Origin: Turnera subulata
Taxonomy: Eukaryota; Streptophyta; Magnoliopsida; Malpighiales; Passifloraceae
Assembly (NCBI GenBank): GCA_028386065.3
Contig: JAKUCV010006748.1
Coordinates: 62,001 to 126,000 of the forward strand
Length of the DNA stretch: 64,000 nucleotides
Direction of reading: 5' to 3'
The position numbers and the translations under genes are program-made. Positions 42,586-53,518 of this stretch are shown here, in pieces (within the stretch, counting starts at the first letter, position 1; each line of letters begins with the position of its first letter). Under the pieces are notes generated by a model. The model worked only from the letters and a program-made list of their open reading frames with translations. It made no database searches and was not told the origin of the DNA.

Positions 42586-44019
42586 ATGGCATCAACCAAC
42601 CCCATAAAAATACTAGAGGTTTGTAAGGTGAGTCCATACTTAGAATCCCCCGACTCAGCCACCGAGTCATATCTTCCTCTCACTTTCTTTGACATTGTCT
42701 GGCTTAGGTTCCAACAAATTGAGCAAATTTTTTGTTATGAATTCACCGAGTTAACTCTCGATTTGTTTCGCTCGACAATCCTACCAAGACTCAAGCACTC
42801 TCTCTCCTTCACTCTCCTCCATTTCCTTCCCCTTGCTGGTAACCTCACGTGGCCCTCACATGCTTCCAAACCCTTCCTCCTCTACACCCCCGGCGACGGT
42901 GTTGCACTCACGGTTGCCGAGTCTGACGCAGACTTCCATCGTCTCTCGGGCCACAACATTCAGGGAGTTGAGGAGTCCTTTCATTATGCACCCGAGTTGC
43001 CAGTGACTGACTCGGCTGCATCAGTTTTGGCGCTACAAATTACATATTTCCCGAACCAAGGGTTTTGCATTGGCGTCTCTGCACAACATGCCATTTTTGA
43101 TGGTAAGAGTAACCTCATGTTTCTCAAAGCATGGGCTCACTTATGCAGACAACTACTAGAAGCAGATGGACACCCAAGTTTGTCCCCGGAACTAATTCCA
43201 TGTCTTGACCGAACATTGGTTCAAGACCCGGAAGATCTTGCCTCGTTGCATGTGGACCGTTTGTTGATGCAACAAAAGTCGGTAGGTAAGGATTCCAACC
43301 CCAAAAGCTTAAAATTAATGCCATCTAGATTAAAATTAGATTCAACGGACAAAGTGAGAGCAACTTTCAGATTGTCTGGTGAGGACATAAAAAAAATAAG
43401 AGAGAGGGTAATTTCAGAGTTAGACAAGGCCCCCAAAGGTAACAATATACCACTCCACTTTTCAACTTTTGTCATCACATACGCCTACACCTTGGTTTGC
43501 ATAATGAGAGCTAAAGGATTGGCAGCAAATAACAAAAAAGTGGTCGTCATAGTTCCTGCAGACTGTAGAGCACGTTTTGAGCCTCCACTACCAGCCAATT
43601 ACTTTGGTAATTGTGTTATCGGGTGTCATATAGTGACAGAAGCCAAGAGTGTCTTGGAAGAGAAAAGGGGTTTAGCCTTTCTTGCTAAAGAGCTTTCTAT
43701 GGGTGTAACCATGATCCAAAAGAGATCAGCCTATGCATTAGCAAAAGAGAGACTAATTACACTGGACCTAAATCATCCTGATGTAGAGGTGTTTGGGATT
43801 ACTGGCTCAACCAGGTTTGATATTTATGGGACTGATTTTGGATGGGGTAGACCAAAGAAAGTGGACGCCGTTTCCACTGACGTCGCCGGAGTTATTTCTG
43901 TAAGGGAGAGCAGAGATGGAAGTGCAGGAGGGGTTGAGATTGGTGTTGCCTTGAAAGAACATCAAATGCAGATATTTTGTTCTCTATTTGCTAGTGGCCT
44001 TGAAAGTCAGACAAATTAA
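42586..44019 (+). CDS. BAHD malonyltransferase gene 2 (intact)
   Basis: A single-exon gene of 477 aa. It has every mark of a functional clade-I BAHD enzyme of the phenolic or flavonoid glucoside malonyltransferase kind: MASTNPIKILEVCKVSPYLE at the start, HAIFDGKS with His168 and Asp172, NYFGNC at about 338-343 and DFGWG at 417-421. The family reaction transfers malonyl from malonyl-CoA to a sugar hydroxyl of a glycoside in the cytosol, marking it for vacuolar storage. Residue differences cannot tell which acceptor is used. It is the closest relative of gene 3, which faces it tail to tail 1.8 kb away. The start matches the paralogues; an upstream in-frame GTG was not used. Confidence 0.93.
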   Translation: MASTNPIKILEVCKVSPYLESPDSATESYLPLTFFDIVWLRFQQIEQIFCYEFTELTLDLFRSTILPRLKHSLSFTLLHFLPLAGNLTWPSHASKPFLLYTPGDGVALTVAESDADFHRLSGHNIQGVEESFHYAPELPVTDSAASVLALQITYFPNQGFCIGVSAQHAIFDGKSNLMFLKAWAHLCRQLLEADGHPSLSPELIPCLDRTLVQDPEDLASLHVDRLLMQQKSVGKDSNPKSLKLMPSRLKLDSTDKVRATFRLSGEDIKKIRERVISELDKAPKGNNIPLHFSTFVITYAYTLVCIMRAKGLAANNKKVVVIVPADCRARFEPPLPANYFGNCVIGCHIVTEAKSVLEEKRGLAFLAKELSMGVTMIQKRSAYALAKERLITLDLNHPDVEVFGITGSTRFDIYGTDFGWGRPKKVDAVSTDVAGVISVRESRDGSAGGVEIGVALKEHQMQIFCSLFASGLESQTN

Positions 44020-45851
44020 TGATGTCATCAGGACTCCTACCAATCGCAATATCTTGGCGTTGCATAAAACTAAGGCTGAAATAAATTAAAAAAAAGGTTA
44101 CTGGCAATAATGTATTGTGATCGCACATTTATTCTTATTATGGTTTAATGCTGTTATTTAGCTCTTGCTCGTTTATTTCTTTTGTATTATATGTAAGCTT
44201 TATATTAAGTTATTTGAACAATCCAATCTATGCGGATTCTGTTAAATTTGTTGTAATTTGATTTTGTCAGTGAAACATAGAAAAAGAATAGAAAAAGAAA
44301 GCTCAGATAAAAATAAAGGCTACTGAAATTGAACCTAAGGATCATAGCAGACTCGACCGGACACAGACTCGGAAAAAAGTTGTGGGTCATAGTTGACTGG
44401 TCTAACCGGATACAAACTGGTGGTCCAAGATGATTGACCCATAAGAATTCTTGAATAATTGAGGCTGTTGAAATTGAATCTTAATTGTTTTTCTTTTTAT
44501 TTTACTATTTGTGCCAAGGCACTTACAGTTACAGCTATGTGTCAATTTTTTTTCTTTTTTCTTGGGTAGATCGTGCGTAAAGAATTAAACATTCTGACGA
44601 CTTGATTTTGCGTCGGTGATAAGGTTCACTCTTCTTGTCAAAAAAAAAAAGAAAAAGAAAAAAAAGATAAGGTTGACTCTTTGAAAGCGGGCCTTTTCCG
44701 ATTGGGTTGTGCTTGTGGACTTTGGGTTTTCTCGTATACTAGGTCCACATCCGGGGTGGGCTCTATGTATAAATTCAAACAACACATTTAACTATCATTC
44801 CCTCCTAAAAATAATTATTGTTTTGTGGAAAAATTAAATTGTTTCTAAAAGATTATCCGGCTCATCTAACTTAGCCAGCTAGTTCAACCTCTAATTCCAT
44901 GTATTCATCAAAAAAGAAAACACCTCTAATTCCATTCGGTTGATGTAGAGCAAAAATGGAAAGAAAAATTAACATCCCTTCTTTCATTGTCTTTATTTTG
45001 TGAGATTGTGCTGTAATTATTAAAGCTTTTCCCTCCTCTGGGGAAGGAAATATTATGCAATTTTCGGCTATATATATACGTATTTGTCTTTAAAAGTTCG
45101 AAGACAAATCCTTAGTATACTTGCACTAGTAGTCAATACTTTATTTATAGTGCACAAAAGCACAACCCAATCACAAAAGGCTCGCCTTCCAAAGAGTCAA
45201 CCTTTTTTTTTTTTCAAGAAGAGTGAACATTTTTTGTAACTTTGATTTGCATATATATAATATATGATCCTGGTTTCAGACAAAAAAGAAGAGTGAACCT
45301 TGTCCTCAACACAAGATCAAATCGTCAGAGTGTATAAATTTTGACACATGATCTACCCAAAAAAGAGAAGAAATTTTTTGACACATAGTAAAATGGAAAG
45401 AAAAAAACCACTAATTGGGCTGTAATAGTAACGCTGTGTATTGTGTGGGTTCTGGAGATTACCATGGTCGAACCGGTAAATTTTGTCTAGCAAGGGCAAA
45501 ATAATAATTGATTAATGATATTGATGATACTAAAAATATGTTTTTAAAAAAGAAAAGAAAAGAAAACCTTACCGCTTGTAAAGTGTCATGAGTTACCTTA
45601 CCGTGACAAAATCAAATTACAATAAAGTTAACAGAACCCACATAGCTAGATTGGATTGTTCAAAATACGAAATACAAAGCTAACATATAATACAAAAGAA
45701 ATAAATGAGCAAGAGCTAAATAGCGTCATTAAACCATAAGAATAATGTGCGATCACATTACCTTATTGCCAACAACATTCTTTAATTTATTTCAGCCTTA
45801 GTCTTATCCAACGCCAAGATATAATTGCAATTGGTAGGAGTCCTGATAACA
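44020..45851. other. Spacer between tail-to-tail BAHD genes
   Basis: Both 3' flanks begin alike (tcaggactcctaccaat), with caatccaatct near both 44220 and, inverted, 45650. The central part, about 44276-44530 and 45400-45597, differs between the arms. No gene is seen. Confidence 0.6.
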
Positions 45852-47300
45852 TCACTTGTCTGACTTCTGACTTTCAAGGTCACTAGCAAATAGAGAACAT
45901 AATATCTGCATTTGATGTTTTGTCAAGACAACGCCAATCTCAACCCCTCCTGCAATTCCATCTCTGCTCTCCGTTATCGAAATAACTCCGGTGTCAATGG
46001 AAGTGAGATCCACTTTCTTTGGTCTACCCCATCCAAAATCTGTCCCATAAACTTCAAACCTGGTTGAGCCAGTAAACCCAAACACTTCTACATCAGCATG
46101 ATTTAGGTCCCAGGTTAGTCTCTCTTTCGCTCTTTCATAGGCTGATCTCTTTTGGATCATGGTTACACCCATAGAAAGCTCTTTCGCAAGAAAGGCTATA
46201 CCCGTATTCTCTTCCATGACACTCTTGGCTTCTGTCACTATATCATACCCAACAATACAATTACCAAAGTAATTGGCAGGTAGTGGAGGCTCTAAACGTG
46301 CTCTACAGTCTGAACTAACAATGACGTTGCAGATCTTTTTGTTACTTGCTGCCAATTCTTTAGCTTTCATTATGCAAACCAAGGTGTAGGCAAATGTAAT
46401 GACAAAAGTTGACAAGTGGAGTGGCACTGGATCTATATTGTTATCTTTGGGGGCCTTGTCTAACTCTGAAACTACCCTCTCTCTTATTTTTTTGATGTCC
46501 TTACCAGACAATTTGAAAGTTGTTCTCACCTTGTCCGTTGACTCTAATTTTGATCCAGATGGCATTATTTTTAAGCTTTTGGGGTTGGCATCCTTACCTT
46601 CCAACTTTTGTTGCATGACCAGCAAACGGTCAAGGTACAACGAGGCAAGATCTTCTGAGTCTTGAACCAATGTTCGGTCAAGACATGGAATTAGTTCCTG
46701 CGACATGCTTGGGTGTTCATCTGCTTCTAGTAGTTGTTTGCATGAATGAGCCCATGCTTTGAGAAACATGATGTTACTCTTACCATCAAAAATGGCATGG
46801 TGTGCGGAGACGCCAATGCAAAACCCTTGGTTCGGGAAATATGTAATTTGTAGCGCCAAAACCGATGCAGCCGATTCAGTCACTGACAACTCAGGAACAT
46901 AATGAAAGGACTCCTCGACTCCCTGAACGTGGTGGCCCGAGAGACGATGGAAGTCTGCGTCAGACTCGGCAACCGTGAGTGCAATACCGTCGTCTGGAGT
47001 ATAGAGGAGGAAGGGTATGGAAGCATGTGAGGGCCACGTGAGGTTGCCGGCAAGGGGGAGGAAATGGAGGAGAGTGAGGGAGAGGGAGTGCTTGAGTCTT
47101 GGTAGGATTGTCGAGTGAAACAAATCGAGGGTTAACTCGGTGAATTCATAAAAAAAGATATGCTTAACCGGATGGAACCTAAGCCAGATAATGTCAAAGA
47201 ATGTGAGGGAAAGATGTGACTCGGTGGCCGAGTCGGGGGATTCCAAGTATGGGCTCACCTTACAGACCTCGAGTACTTTTATGGGGTTGGTTGATGCCAT
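45852..47300 (-). CDS. BAHD malonyltransferase gene 3 (intact)
   Basis: A single exon of 482 aa on the minus strand. It starts MASTNPIKVLEVCKVSPYLE and carries HHAIFDGKS (His168, Asp172), NYFGNC and DFGWG, so the active site is complete. It is a near copy of gene 2, with differences spread along the protein and a few short indels, for example around residues 250-330. That suggests an older duplication with some divergence. The role is as for gene 2: probable malonyl-CoA-dependent acylation of phenolic or flavonoid glucosides. The open frame extends 34 codons upstream of the chosen ATG to 47402, but that part overlaps the leader just below the TATA box and has no counterpart in the paralogues. 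Confidence 0.93.
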   Translation of the reverse strand: MASTNPIKVLEVCKVSPYLESPDSATESHLSLTFFDIIWLRFHPVKHIFFYEFTELTLDLFHSTILPRLKHSLSLTLLHFLPLAGNLTWPSHASIPFLLYTPDDGIALTVAESDADFHRLSGHHVQGVEESFHYVPELSVTESAASVLALQITYFPNQGFCIGVSAHHAIFDGKSNIMFLKAWAHSCKQLLEADEHPSMSQELIPCLDRTLVQDSEDLASLYLDRLLVMQQKLEGKDANPKSLKIMPSGSKLESTDKVRTTFKLSGKDIKKIRERVVSELDKAPKDNNIDPVPLHLSTFVITFAYTLVCIMKAKELAASNKKICNVIVSSDCRARLEPPLPANYFGNCIVGYDIVTEAKSVMEENTGIAFLAKELSMGVTMIQKRSAYERAKERLTWDLNHADVEVFGFTGSTRFEVYGTDFGWGRPKKVDLTSIDTGVISITESRDGIAGGVEIGVVLTKHQMQILCSLFASDLESQKSDK

Positions 47301-47405
47301 GACGTCGAGCGGGGGGATGCACAGGTTAGGGTTTAACTTGGCGTTTGTGTTTATGAAATCAGTGGATGGGTTTTTTTGTGCATGTACGGGCCTGGCTTGC
47401 ATGCC

Positions 47406-47413
47406 TATTTATA
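47406..47413 (-). promoter_or_regulatory. TATA box of BAHD gene 3
   Basis: TATAAATA on the minus strand lies about 106 bp upstream of the ATG, in the same context as the gene 2 box. Confidence 0.75.
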
Positions 47414-47645
47414 CCAACCCAAATGAGGAAACTGTCCAAGGTATATTATTTTGGGGAAAGGTACCCATATTGCTGGAAATGGAATGTAGCATTTTAATTC
47501 CCACGTTGGCAAAAAAATTATATGGACCACATTCACTTGGAATGTTCACCTGTTCACCCACCATGCCCTATCCTATAGATATGAATTCCAATTGTAATCA
47601 ACTTGTTATAAAAAATAATTCTAATTAAAAGGAGTGTGGCGACTA

Positions 47646-48240
47646 TTTTTTTTTTTTTTGGCTTAAGGAAGCATAACTCACACAAATGGAGCATCAACAG
47701 AGACTTGGGATAAATCCAAATCCCTTACGAGAAGACTAAGACACACATTAGGCACCGGGGGATGAAAAATGAACACCACAGGGCAATTGGGAACTAGACT
47801 TGGCAAGCCAATCTGCGCAAGCATTGGCTTCTCGATGAATATATATATGTGAACAATAGAAACCTCCCATGAATGATCAAAAAGTCCACGAACAGCACGC
47901 TGAAGCTGGGAACCACTTTCTATATACCAACCGGTGATTGCATGCGTTAATTGTACAACCTCCAAATGAATCCGATCCCACCGCAACCTTGCGAAAACCT
48001 TTGTCAAAGGCCAATTGTATGCCAGTAAAAAGATACTCCATAACTCAGCAATGGCCACCCAACACAATCCCAATGTGGAAACAAATCCAGCTAACCACTC
48101 ACCTTCGTTTTTTGCGAACAAGAAGAAGTTGCACCACAAATGCCAACTACCTGCAGTTATTAAATAAATGCATACCATAAATAATAAGTGTAAGTTGACG
48201 ACGTAGTAGTAACGAGCACCGCAAATGCCAACTACCAAAA
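47646..48240 (-). mobile_element. 5'-truncated LINE fragment with RNase H domain
   Basis: A minus-strand frame of 186 aa contains an RNase H-like segment (NEGEWLAGFVSTLGLC, VAIAELWSIFLLAYNW, later SWEVSIVHIY) as found at the end of plant L1 ORF2. It is followed by a 14-base A-tail (T-run 47646-47659). The 5' end is near 48180-48240, where a 21-bp near repeat (48131-48151 and 48216-48236) may mark rearrangement. No clear target duplication was found. It lies about 350 bp upstream of the BAHD gene 3 ATG, just beyond the shared promoter block. Confidence 0.75.
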
Positions 48241-48639
48241 TGGGAATTCCAAAGCTGGGTAGCCATTTTTAATTTCCTTCTGGTCGGGACCAGTAGTAGC
48301 CATGGATTTTATTGGAAGCTTTCTCTTTGGTTATAATTTTTTTTCATTTTCACCGTTTAACATTTGGTCCCATTCTTAAAAACCAACTCATCAGATTTGG
48401 GCCCCATCCTGAACTGGCTGAAATTTGTGCCCTTTATGTGAAGGGAAATCTGGGGCTGTATTGCATCTGATATATTGTGTATCGTGTGGGATCTGGGGAT
48501 CATCGGAGGGTGGTAACTGGGAATGTAAGCGGGCCCAGCCCAGGCCCCGTTACAATATTAAAAAAATGGAGGGCAAAATGGTAAAATGATTAATTATATT
48601 GAGAAAAATAAAAATATGTTTTATTATTAAAAAAAACTT
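48241..48639. other. BAHD-flank-like sequence
   Basis: About 48450-48640 resembles 45420-45580 downstream of gene 3 (gtgtgggttctgg against gtgtgggatctgg). About 48290-48385 resembles 59225-59310 (shared aacatttggtcccattc). These look like flanks of duplicated BAHD units. Confidence 0.55.
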
Positions 48640-48647
48640 ACAGCAAG

Positions 48648-49218
48648 TAGACCTGGCAATTCGTGTTGTCGTGTCGGGTTCGTGTCGGGTTGAACAGGTA
48701 ATCGGGTTTCAAATCTTCAACCCGACCCGACCTATTTAATAATCGTGTCGTGTCGTGTCCAACCCGTTTATTATCGTGTCGGGTTCGGGTTGACCCGCGG
48801 GTTACCTATTAAGCCTAATAAGCCTAAAAATTAGTTTGAAATTTTTTTATTTTGCGTATTTTTTAAGCAAATAGGTATATAATTAGATTTTTTCATATAT
48901 TAAATAAAATTATAAATTATAAAATCATAATATAATAATATTTTAAAGCATTTATAGAAATATTTTTGGATAATTTTAGTAACTTTAGCCTTAAATATTG
49001 AATAATTCTTATATTAAATCAGTAAAATATCTATACCCTAAATATAATCGGGTCATAAACAGGTACCTATCGGGTTGGCGGGTCAACCCGCGACCTGACC
49101 TGCTAATTTTCGTGTCGTGTCGGGTCGACCCATTTAACTAAACGGGTTGAAAATTTCTGACCTATACCTGCTAATTTCGTGTCGGGTTGTCGTGTCACTA
49201 CTCGTTTTGCCAGGTCTA
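48648..49218. mobile_element. Non-autonomous hAT-type element (571 bp)
   Basis: Perfect 12-bp terminal inverted repeats, TAGACCTGGCAA and its complement, at 48648-48659 and 49207-49218, are flanked by an 8-bp duplication acagcaag (48640-48647, 49219-49226). An 8-bp duplication and TAG...TGGCAA ends are hAT hallmarks. Subterminal regions are full of CGTGTCGGGT-like motifs in both orientations, as expected of transposase-binding sites. There is no coding capacity; the core is AT-rich. Confidence 0.9.
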
Positions 49219-49226
49219 ACAGCAAG

Positions 49227-49764
49227 TGAAATAAGAAGTTATGAGTTACCTTACAGACTTCATAGACTTTTTACATGTGACAATGGCGCTAAAAAAGATT
49301 AATTAGGGGCGATCCCTAACATTGCCCGTATGTGTAAGTCATTTATTTTAATTTGGAACCAAAAAGTGTTTAAAGTGTATATTTAACATTAGTGGGGTGA
49401 TATTGAAATAGGTTTATATCTACTGTATTGTTTTTCTTCTATAAAGGAAAAGGACGCTAGTACTGATAGTGATGTTTCATCCCATTCCGAATGCCAGGAA
49501 AAATATAATGAAAGTGGTGTAATGGTGATTGGTGACGGACGGAATCAATAAATGGCGACATGACTTTTTGCATCGGACAATTAATGGTGCTACACGAGAT
49601 TAATTAGGAGAAATCACATAACTTTACATTTTTTTTATAAGCCTAATTTATTTTGTTAATAAGATAAGACACAGCGATTAATTACAAATAGGAATTACAT
49701 CCAAGTTACAACACTCAATCAACACCACGCTTCACAAACTCATAGCAACATGATTACAACTTCA
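49227..49764. other. BAHD-flank-like sequence, no gene
   Basis: The start (atgagttacctta) continues the similarity to the gene 3 3' flank interrupted by the hAT element. About 49540-49560 (aataaatggcgac) resembles 59510-59530. No coding region. Confidence 0.5.
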
Positions 49765-52374
49765 TTTTTTTTTGATAAGACGACAGATTTTATTAAAATT
49801 AGGAAAAGATACAGAGTACAGGATCCAAAACATAAAGTAGTACAAGCATTTAGTGGGATGAAACAGTATGATCATGCAGAGTTAAAGTACTGCACCGATA
49901 CTAATAGAAGAAACAGAGAACACCCCACGATCCGAAGATGGATGTCCATAATTTCCAAAAAGACATCATAGTGAAGGAAGAAGTGAAGAGAAGTGTTAGG
50001 CTGAGGCATAAATCATCGTCCTGCAGGTGACTTATTTATGCAAGAGATTGAGAACTCATATAAATCCAGTAGATGCATGAGAATCAGAATGGCGGAGAAA
50101 TGGGGATAGAGCATGATTGGTGTTATGGAGTGAAGGCTTAGTGACTGGGAAAGATATTTGATGCAATGAGTTTAGAAAGAAAATAATCTTTTGAATAACC
50201 TTCTGCAATACCCAAAAGGTTGCCTATGTTCCAAGTGGTATCAAGAAATTCCTGGTCGAAAGGGAGAAGGGAAGCAAAGTGGACACTAGGGGGTGCAAAT
50301 GTGGTGATGGATTTAGAAGGGATTGGACAAGAGGTTGAAGGGGTTAACACTTTTAACCTGTTGTTATTAGAGAGAATATGATGGTCTGAAAAAGAAGAGC
50401 TTTCAGGTGAGGTATTTGGATAAAGTTGGGCCTTGGCTTTCTTGAGTTTTTTTGGTTTAGTGGGGCGGGCAGAAGGTAAGGTCTTTGGACGGGTTGTGGA
50501 GATGGTCTTTGGGATCTTTTTAGCTTTTTTGGATGAATTTTTTTTTTAAAGCGTTGAATTTTCAAAATTTTGGCTAATGGAAGATTATCAAATTCATCAG
50601 AGCCAAGGGAGTCCATGCAAGATGAGATGGGGGATTGGGCAGGCTTCTTTGTGTTTTGTTGTGGAGACTTTTATGGGGAGGGATTTCTGGGAGAGAGGGA
50701 ATTTGATGGCGGATGACTAGACTTTGTCGGGGAAAGATTGTGAGATAAGGGAGGAGTTTTAAAAGTTGAGGAGTTAGAGGGTGAGTTGAATAGTGATTGG
50801 ATAGAGGAAGGAGATATAATTGGATGAGAGGGGGGTAAGATGAGATCATTGCCTGGATTTATGGAAACAGTTTTCTTGGAATTGCAAAAGTTGGAATTGG
50901 GACTGTCTCTACCTTCTTCAGCATCGCCGCCATCTCCTTTACTGCCACAAACTTCTTTGGCAACTGATGGGTCAGAATTTGAAAAATCCTTACTAGACCT
51001 TTCAAGCTCCAAATCAGATCTATCAGGCTCCAAATCAGAGTTGCCCTCAAAACCCCAAAACTCCACATTATCCTCCGCGAAAAGACGGTCTGAATCCATT
51101 ATAATTTCTTCAAAGAGAAAAATATTAAAGGGATCGCCATCTACGGTACTTCTTTGGGGCTTGTTGATAGGCTCTCTAGAAGAAGTACAAATTAATATTC
51201 TAGCACAATCAAAGGAAGTCATGGAGGTTGTAGCCCGATCAACACCCAAGAATTTTCCAAAATGATTCCCAAAATTTGTGAAAAATTCTTTATCCCAGAC
51301 ATGAAGGGGATACCATAGCAATTAATCCAAGCTAACCTTTTTCTTGATACCATATCAAGAGACCATTGCTTAATTGAATCAAAGAATGAAGCAAGTAATT
51401 CTTGATGATTCTGGATATTTGATTCCATGGACGTAACTGAATCGAATGTGATAAGAACATACCCGCTGCCCAAATTGAAAGCCCTTTTTGGATAGCGAGT
51501 CATGGAGTGAGGCGAACTCTGAATCTTCAGCCAAAAGACCAACTGCACTTCTATTTAACCATTCTAAATTGGAGCTTGAGGCAGTATAGGAAATTGGTGG
51601 GTATGCATTTGATTTTTTATTAGCTTGAGATTGGAAGGAGATGGAGGGGATAAATGATGATTGAGGCCTTGCTACCTTTAATGTCGTACGGTGATTTTGG
51701 GTGGAAAGAGGGAGGCCAATGGGTTTCTGGGGAGACTTGGCAAAGTCTATGAATAGAGCCTGTGACCCAATCTTGACTTTGGATAGTTTAGCCAAAGTTT
51801 CAGAAGGATTTGAAATTCCCCTCAAGCGTAAAAAACCAAATCTTTGATTTGCTTTATTAAGATTTGGAGGAATATAGATGCTATGAATTGAGCCAAAAGG
51901 AGAAAAGAATTTTCTAAAGGATGATGAGTTTACATTGGAGGGGAGGTTTCCTAGATAGAAACTGGTTATAGAATGCTCAGGTTTTAGAATAGAGCTTGAA
52001 GAGAGAGGAGGAGGTGGCCGATTGGGGGGATGTGTAGGGAGAGGTTTTTTTTGGATTTAAAAACTTTGGATGCGAGGAAGGAGGTTTTTTTGAAATTGGG
52101 GTCTTTAGGTGCCCAACAGAAATTTTATTTAGGGAAGGGATGGCCGGAAAACGCTTGGGAGGGAATTGATTATGGGAGGGCAGAGGAGCAAGAGGGAGGG
52201 GCTGGAAATATAAGATAAGAGGGAATGAAGAGAATTTATGAGGAGGTGGGAAGGGAAGGAGGGTGGAAGGTTGGAGGGAAGAAGAGGAGGAGGACGATTG
52301 AATTTGGAAGGGAGAGTAGGGGAAGAGAGGAAGCGGGAGAAGGGAGGGATATCCATGGCTCAACATCCCTCAAC
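49765..52374 (-). mobile_element. LINE relic: RRM plus DUF4283 ORF1 without ORF2
   Basis: On the minus strand, a Ser/Pro-rich start is followed by an RRM (RNP2-like SFYLGNLPSNV near 51960, RNP1-like RFGFLRLRG near 51830), then a DUF4283 region (LEWLNRSAVGLLAEDS near 51570, GSGYVLITFDSV near 51475, RLAWINCYGIPF near 51335), a link IPLHVWDKEFF and an acidic then Pro/Ser-rich tail. This order is known from ORF1 of some plant LINEs. It is split by several frameshifts. No endonuclease or reverse transcriptase follows; instead there is a 3' UTR-like stretch and an A-tail (T-run 49765-49773). Confidence 0.72.
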
Positions 52375-52569
52375 CTCAGTTTTTTGAACTTATCAACCTC
52401 TTGTACACATTTTTAGTGATAGATGGGCGATTTTGTTAGGTCATTTGTTAAGTCCAACTCAAGGCAACCAATGCGCTAGATGGGTTTTTAGCTTAGTGAT
52501 ATTTTTGTGTAAAGAACAACAGGGATGAGTTTGAGCCCGACCTTCATCCCAAAAATTATTGAATGACAA

Positions 52570-52625
52570 CATATCAATGCCGTCTGTGGGGATCGAACCC
52601 ACGACTCAAGGTACGTGCTCTACAG
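52570..52625 (-). repeat. tRNA-like segment (probable SINE head) at the pseudogene break
   Basis: Minus strand GTAGAGCACG is followed 14 bases on by a T-arm-like hairpin GTGGGTTCGATCCCCAC, containing a pol III B box GGTTCGATCCC, and then AGACGGCA. No acceptor 5' half is present and the anticodon region is too short, so it is not a working tRNA gene. It joins directly to BAHD coding sequence. Confidence 0.6.
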
Positions 52626-53518
52626 TCTGCAGATAATATGAAGAAGACCTTTTTGGTATTTTTCAACTCTGTAGCTCTCAGTATGCAAACCAATGTATAG
52701 GCATATGTAATCACAAAAGTTGATAAGTGGAGTGATTCAAGGCTGCTGTCTTTGGGGAGTTTTTCCAACCCCGAAATTACCCTTTCTCTTATTTTTCTAA
52801 TGTCCTCACGAGACAACATGAAAATTGCTCTCACTTTATTCGTTGAATCTTTTGATCTAAATGGCATTGACTTTAAGTTTCTGGGGTTGGAATCCGTACC
52901 CATCAATTTTTGCTTCATGATCGCCATGAGGTTCAAGTACAATGAGGAAAGATCTTCTGGGTCCTGAACCAATGTTCGGTCAAGACATGGAATTAGTTCG
53001 GGCAACAAGCTTGGGTGTTCATACTCTTCTAGTTGTCTGCATGAATGAGCCCATGCTTTGAGAAACATGATGTTAGTGTTACCATCAAGAATGGCATGGT
53101 GTCCAGTGACGCCAATGCAGAAACCTTAGTTAGGAAAATATGTTATTTGTACCGCCATAGCCGATGCAACTGAGTCAGTCACTGAAAAATCGAGTACATA
53201 ATAAACTGACTCCTCGACTTCCTGAATGTGGTAGCCTGAGAGATGATGGAAGTCTGCGTCAGACTCGGCAACAGTGAGTGCAACACCATCGCTGGGAGTG
53301 TAGAGGAGGAAGGGTTTGGAAGCATGTGAGGGCCACGTGAGGTTACAAGCAAGGGGAAGGAAATGGAGAAGAGTAAGAGAGAGAGAGTGCTTGAGTCTTG
53401 GAAGGACTACGGAGTGAAACAGAGCAGGGGTTAAACTCGGTGAGTTCATAGAAAACAAAGTTGCTCAATTGGATGGAACCTAAGCCACATAATGTCAAAG
53501 AATGTGAGGGGAAAAGAT
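52612..53518 (-). pseudogene. BAHD pseudogene (copy 4), main part
   Basis: This continues the fragment at 57655-57742 after removal of the LTR element. Compared with genes 2 and 3 it has a shifted frame over about 53410-53470, an in-frame TAA after YFPN (where the paralogues have Gln) at about 53126-53128, and then HHAILDGN (active His and Asp still present) and FLKAWAHSCRQLEEYEHPSL. It ends abruptly at DCRAR near 52612, before YFGNC and DFGWG, where the sequence turns into a tRNA-like segment. The last third of the gene is absent, so no functional enzyme can be made. Confidence 0.9.

Larger units (their letters stand above)
42270..44275. repeat. Left arm of BAHD inverted duplication
   Basis: Promoter, coding region and about 250 bp of 3' flank of gene 2 are matched in inverse orientation at about 45600-47620. 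A second matching block lies at about 44530-44725 against 45150-45400. Boundaries were judged by eye. Confidence 0.8.
45600..47620. repeat. Right arm of BAHD inverted duplication
   Basis: This is the inverse counterpart of about 42270-44275, and includes gene 3, its 3' flank and its promoter. Confidence 0.8.

Noticed and set aside
47301..47402. Upstream in-frame start of BAHD gene 3
   Set aside because: The 34 extra residues overlap the leader just below the TATA box and are not conserved in gene 2.
49740..52400. Target-site duplication of the RRM-bearing LINE relic
   Set aside because: The sequence before the T-run and that near 52360-52380 share only scattered bases (caacat, caac), which is not convincing.
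52570..52625. A functional tRNA gene on the minus strand
   Set aside because: The T-arm is good, but the acceptor 5' half is missing and the anticodon region is too short.
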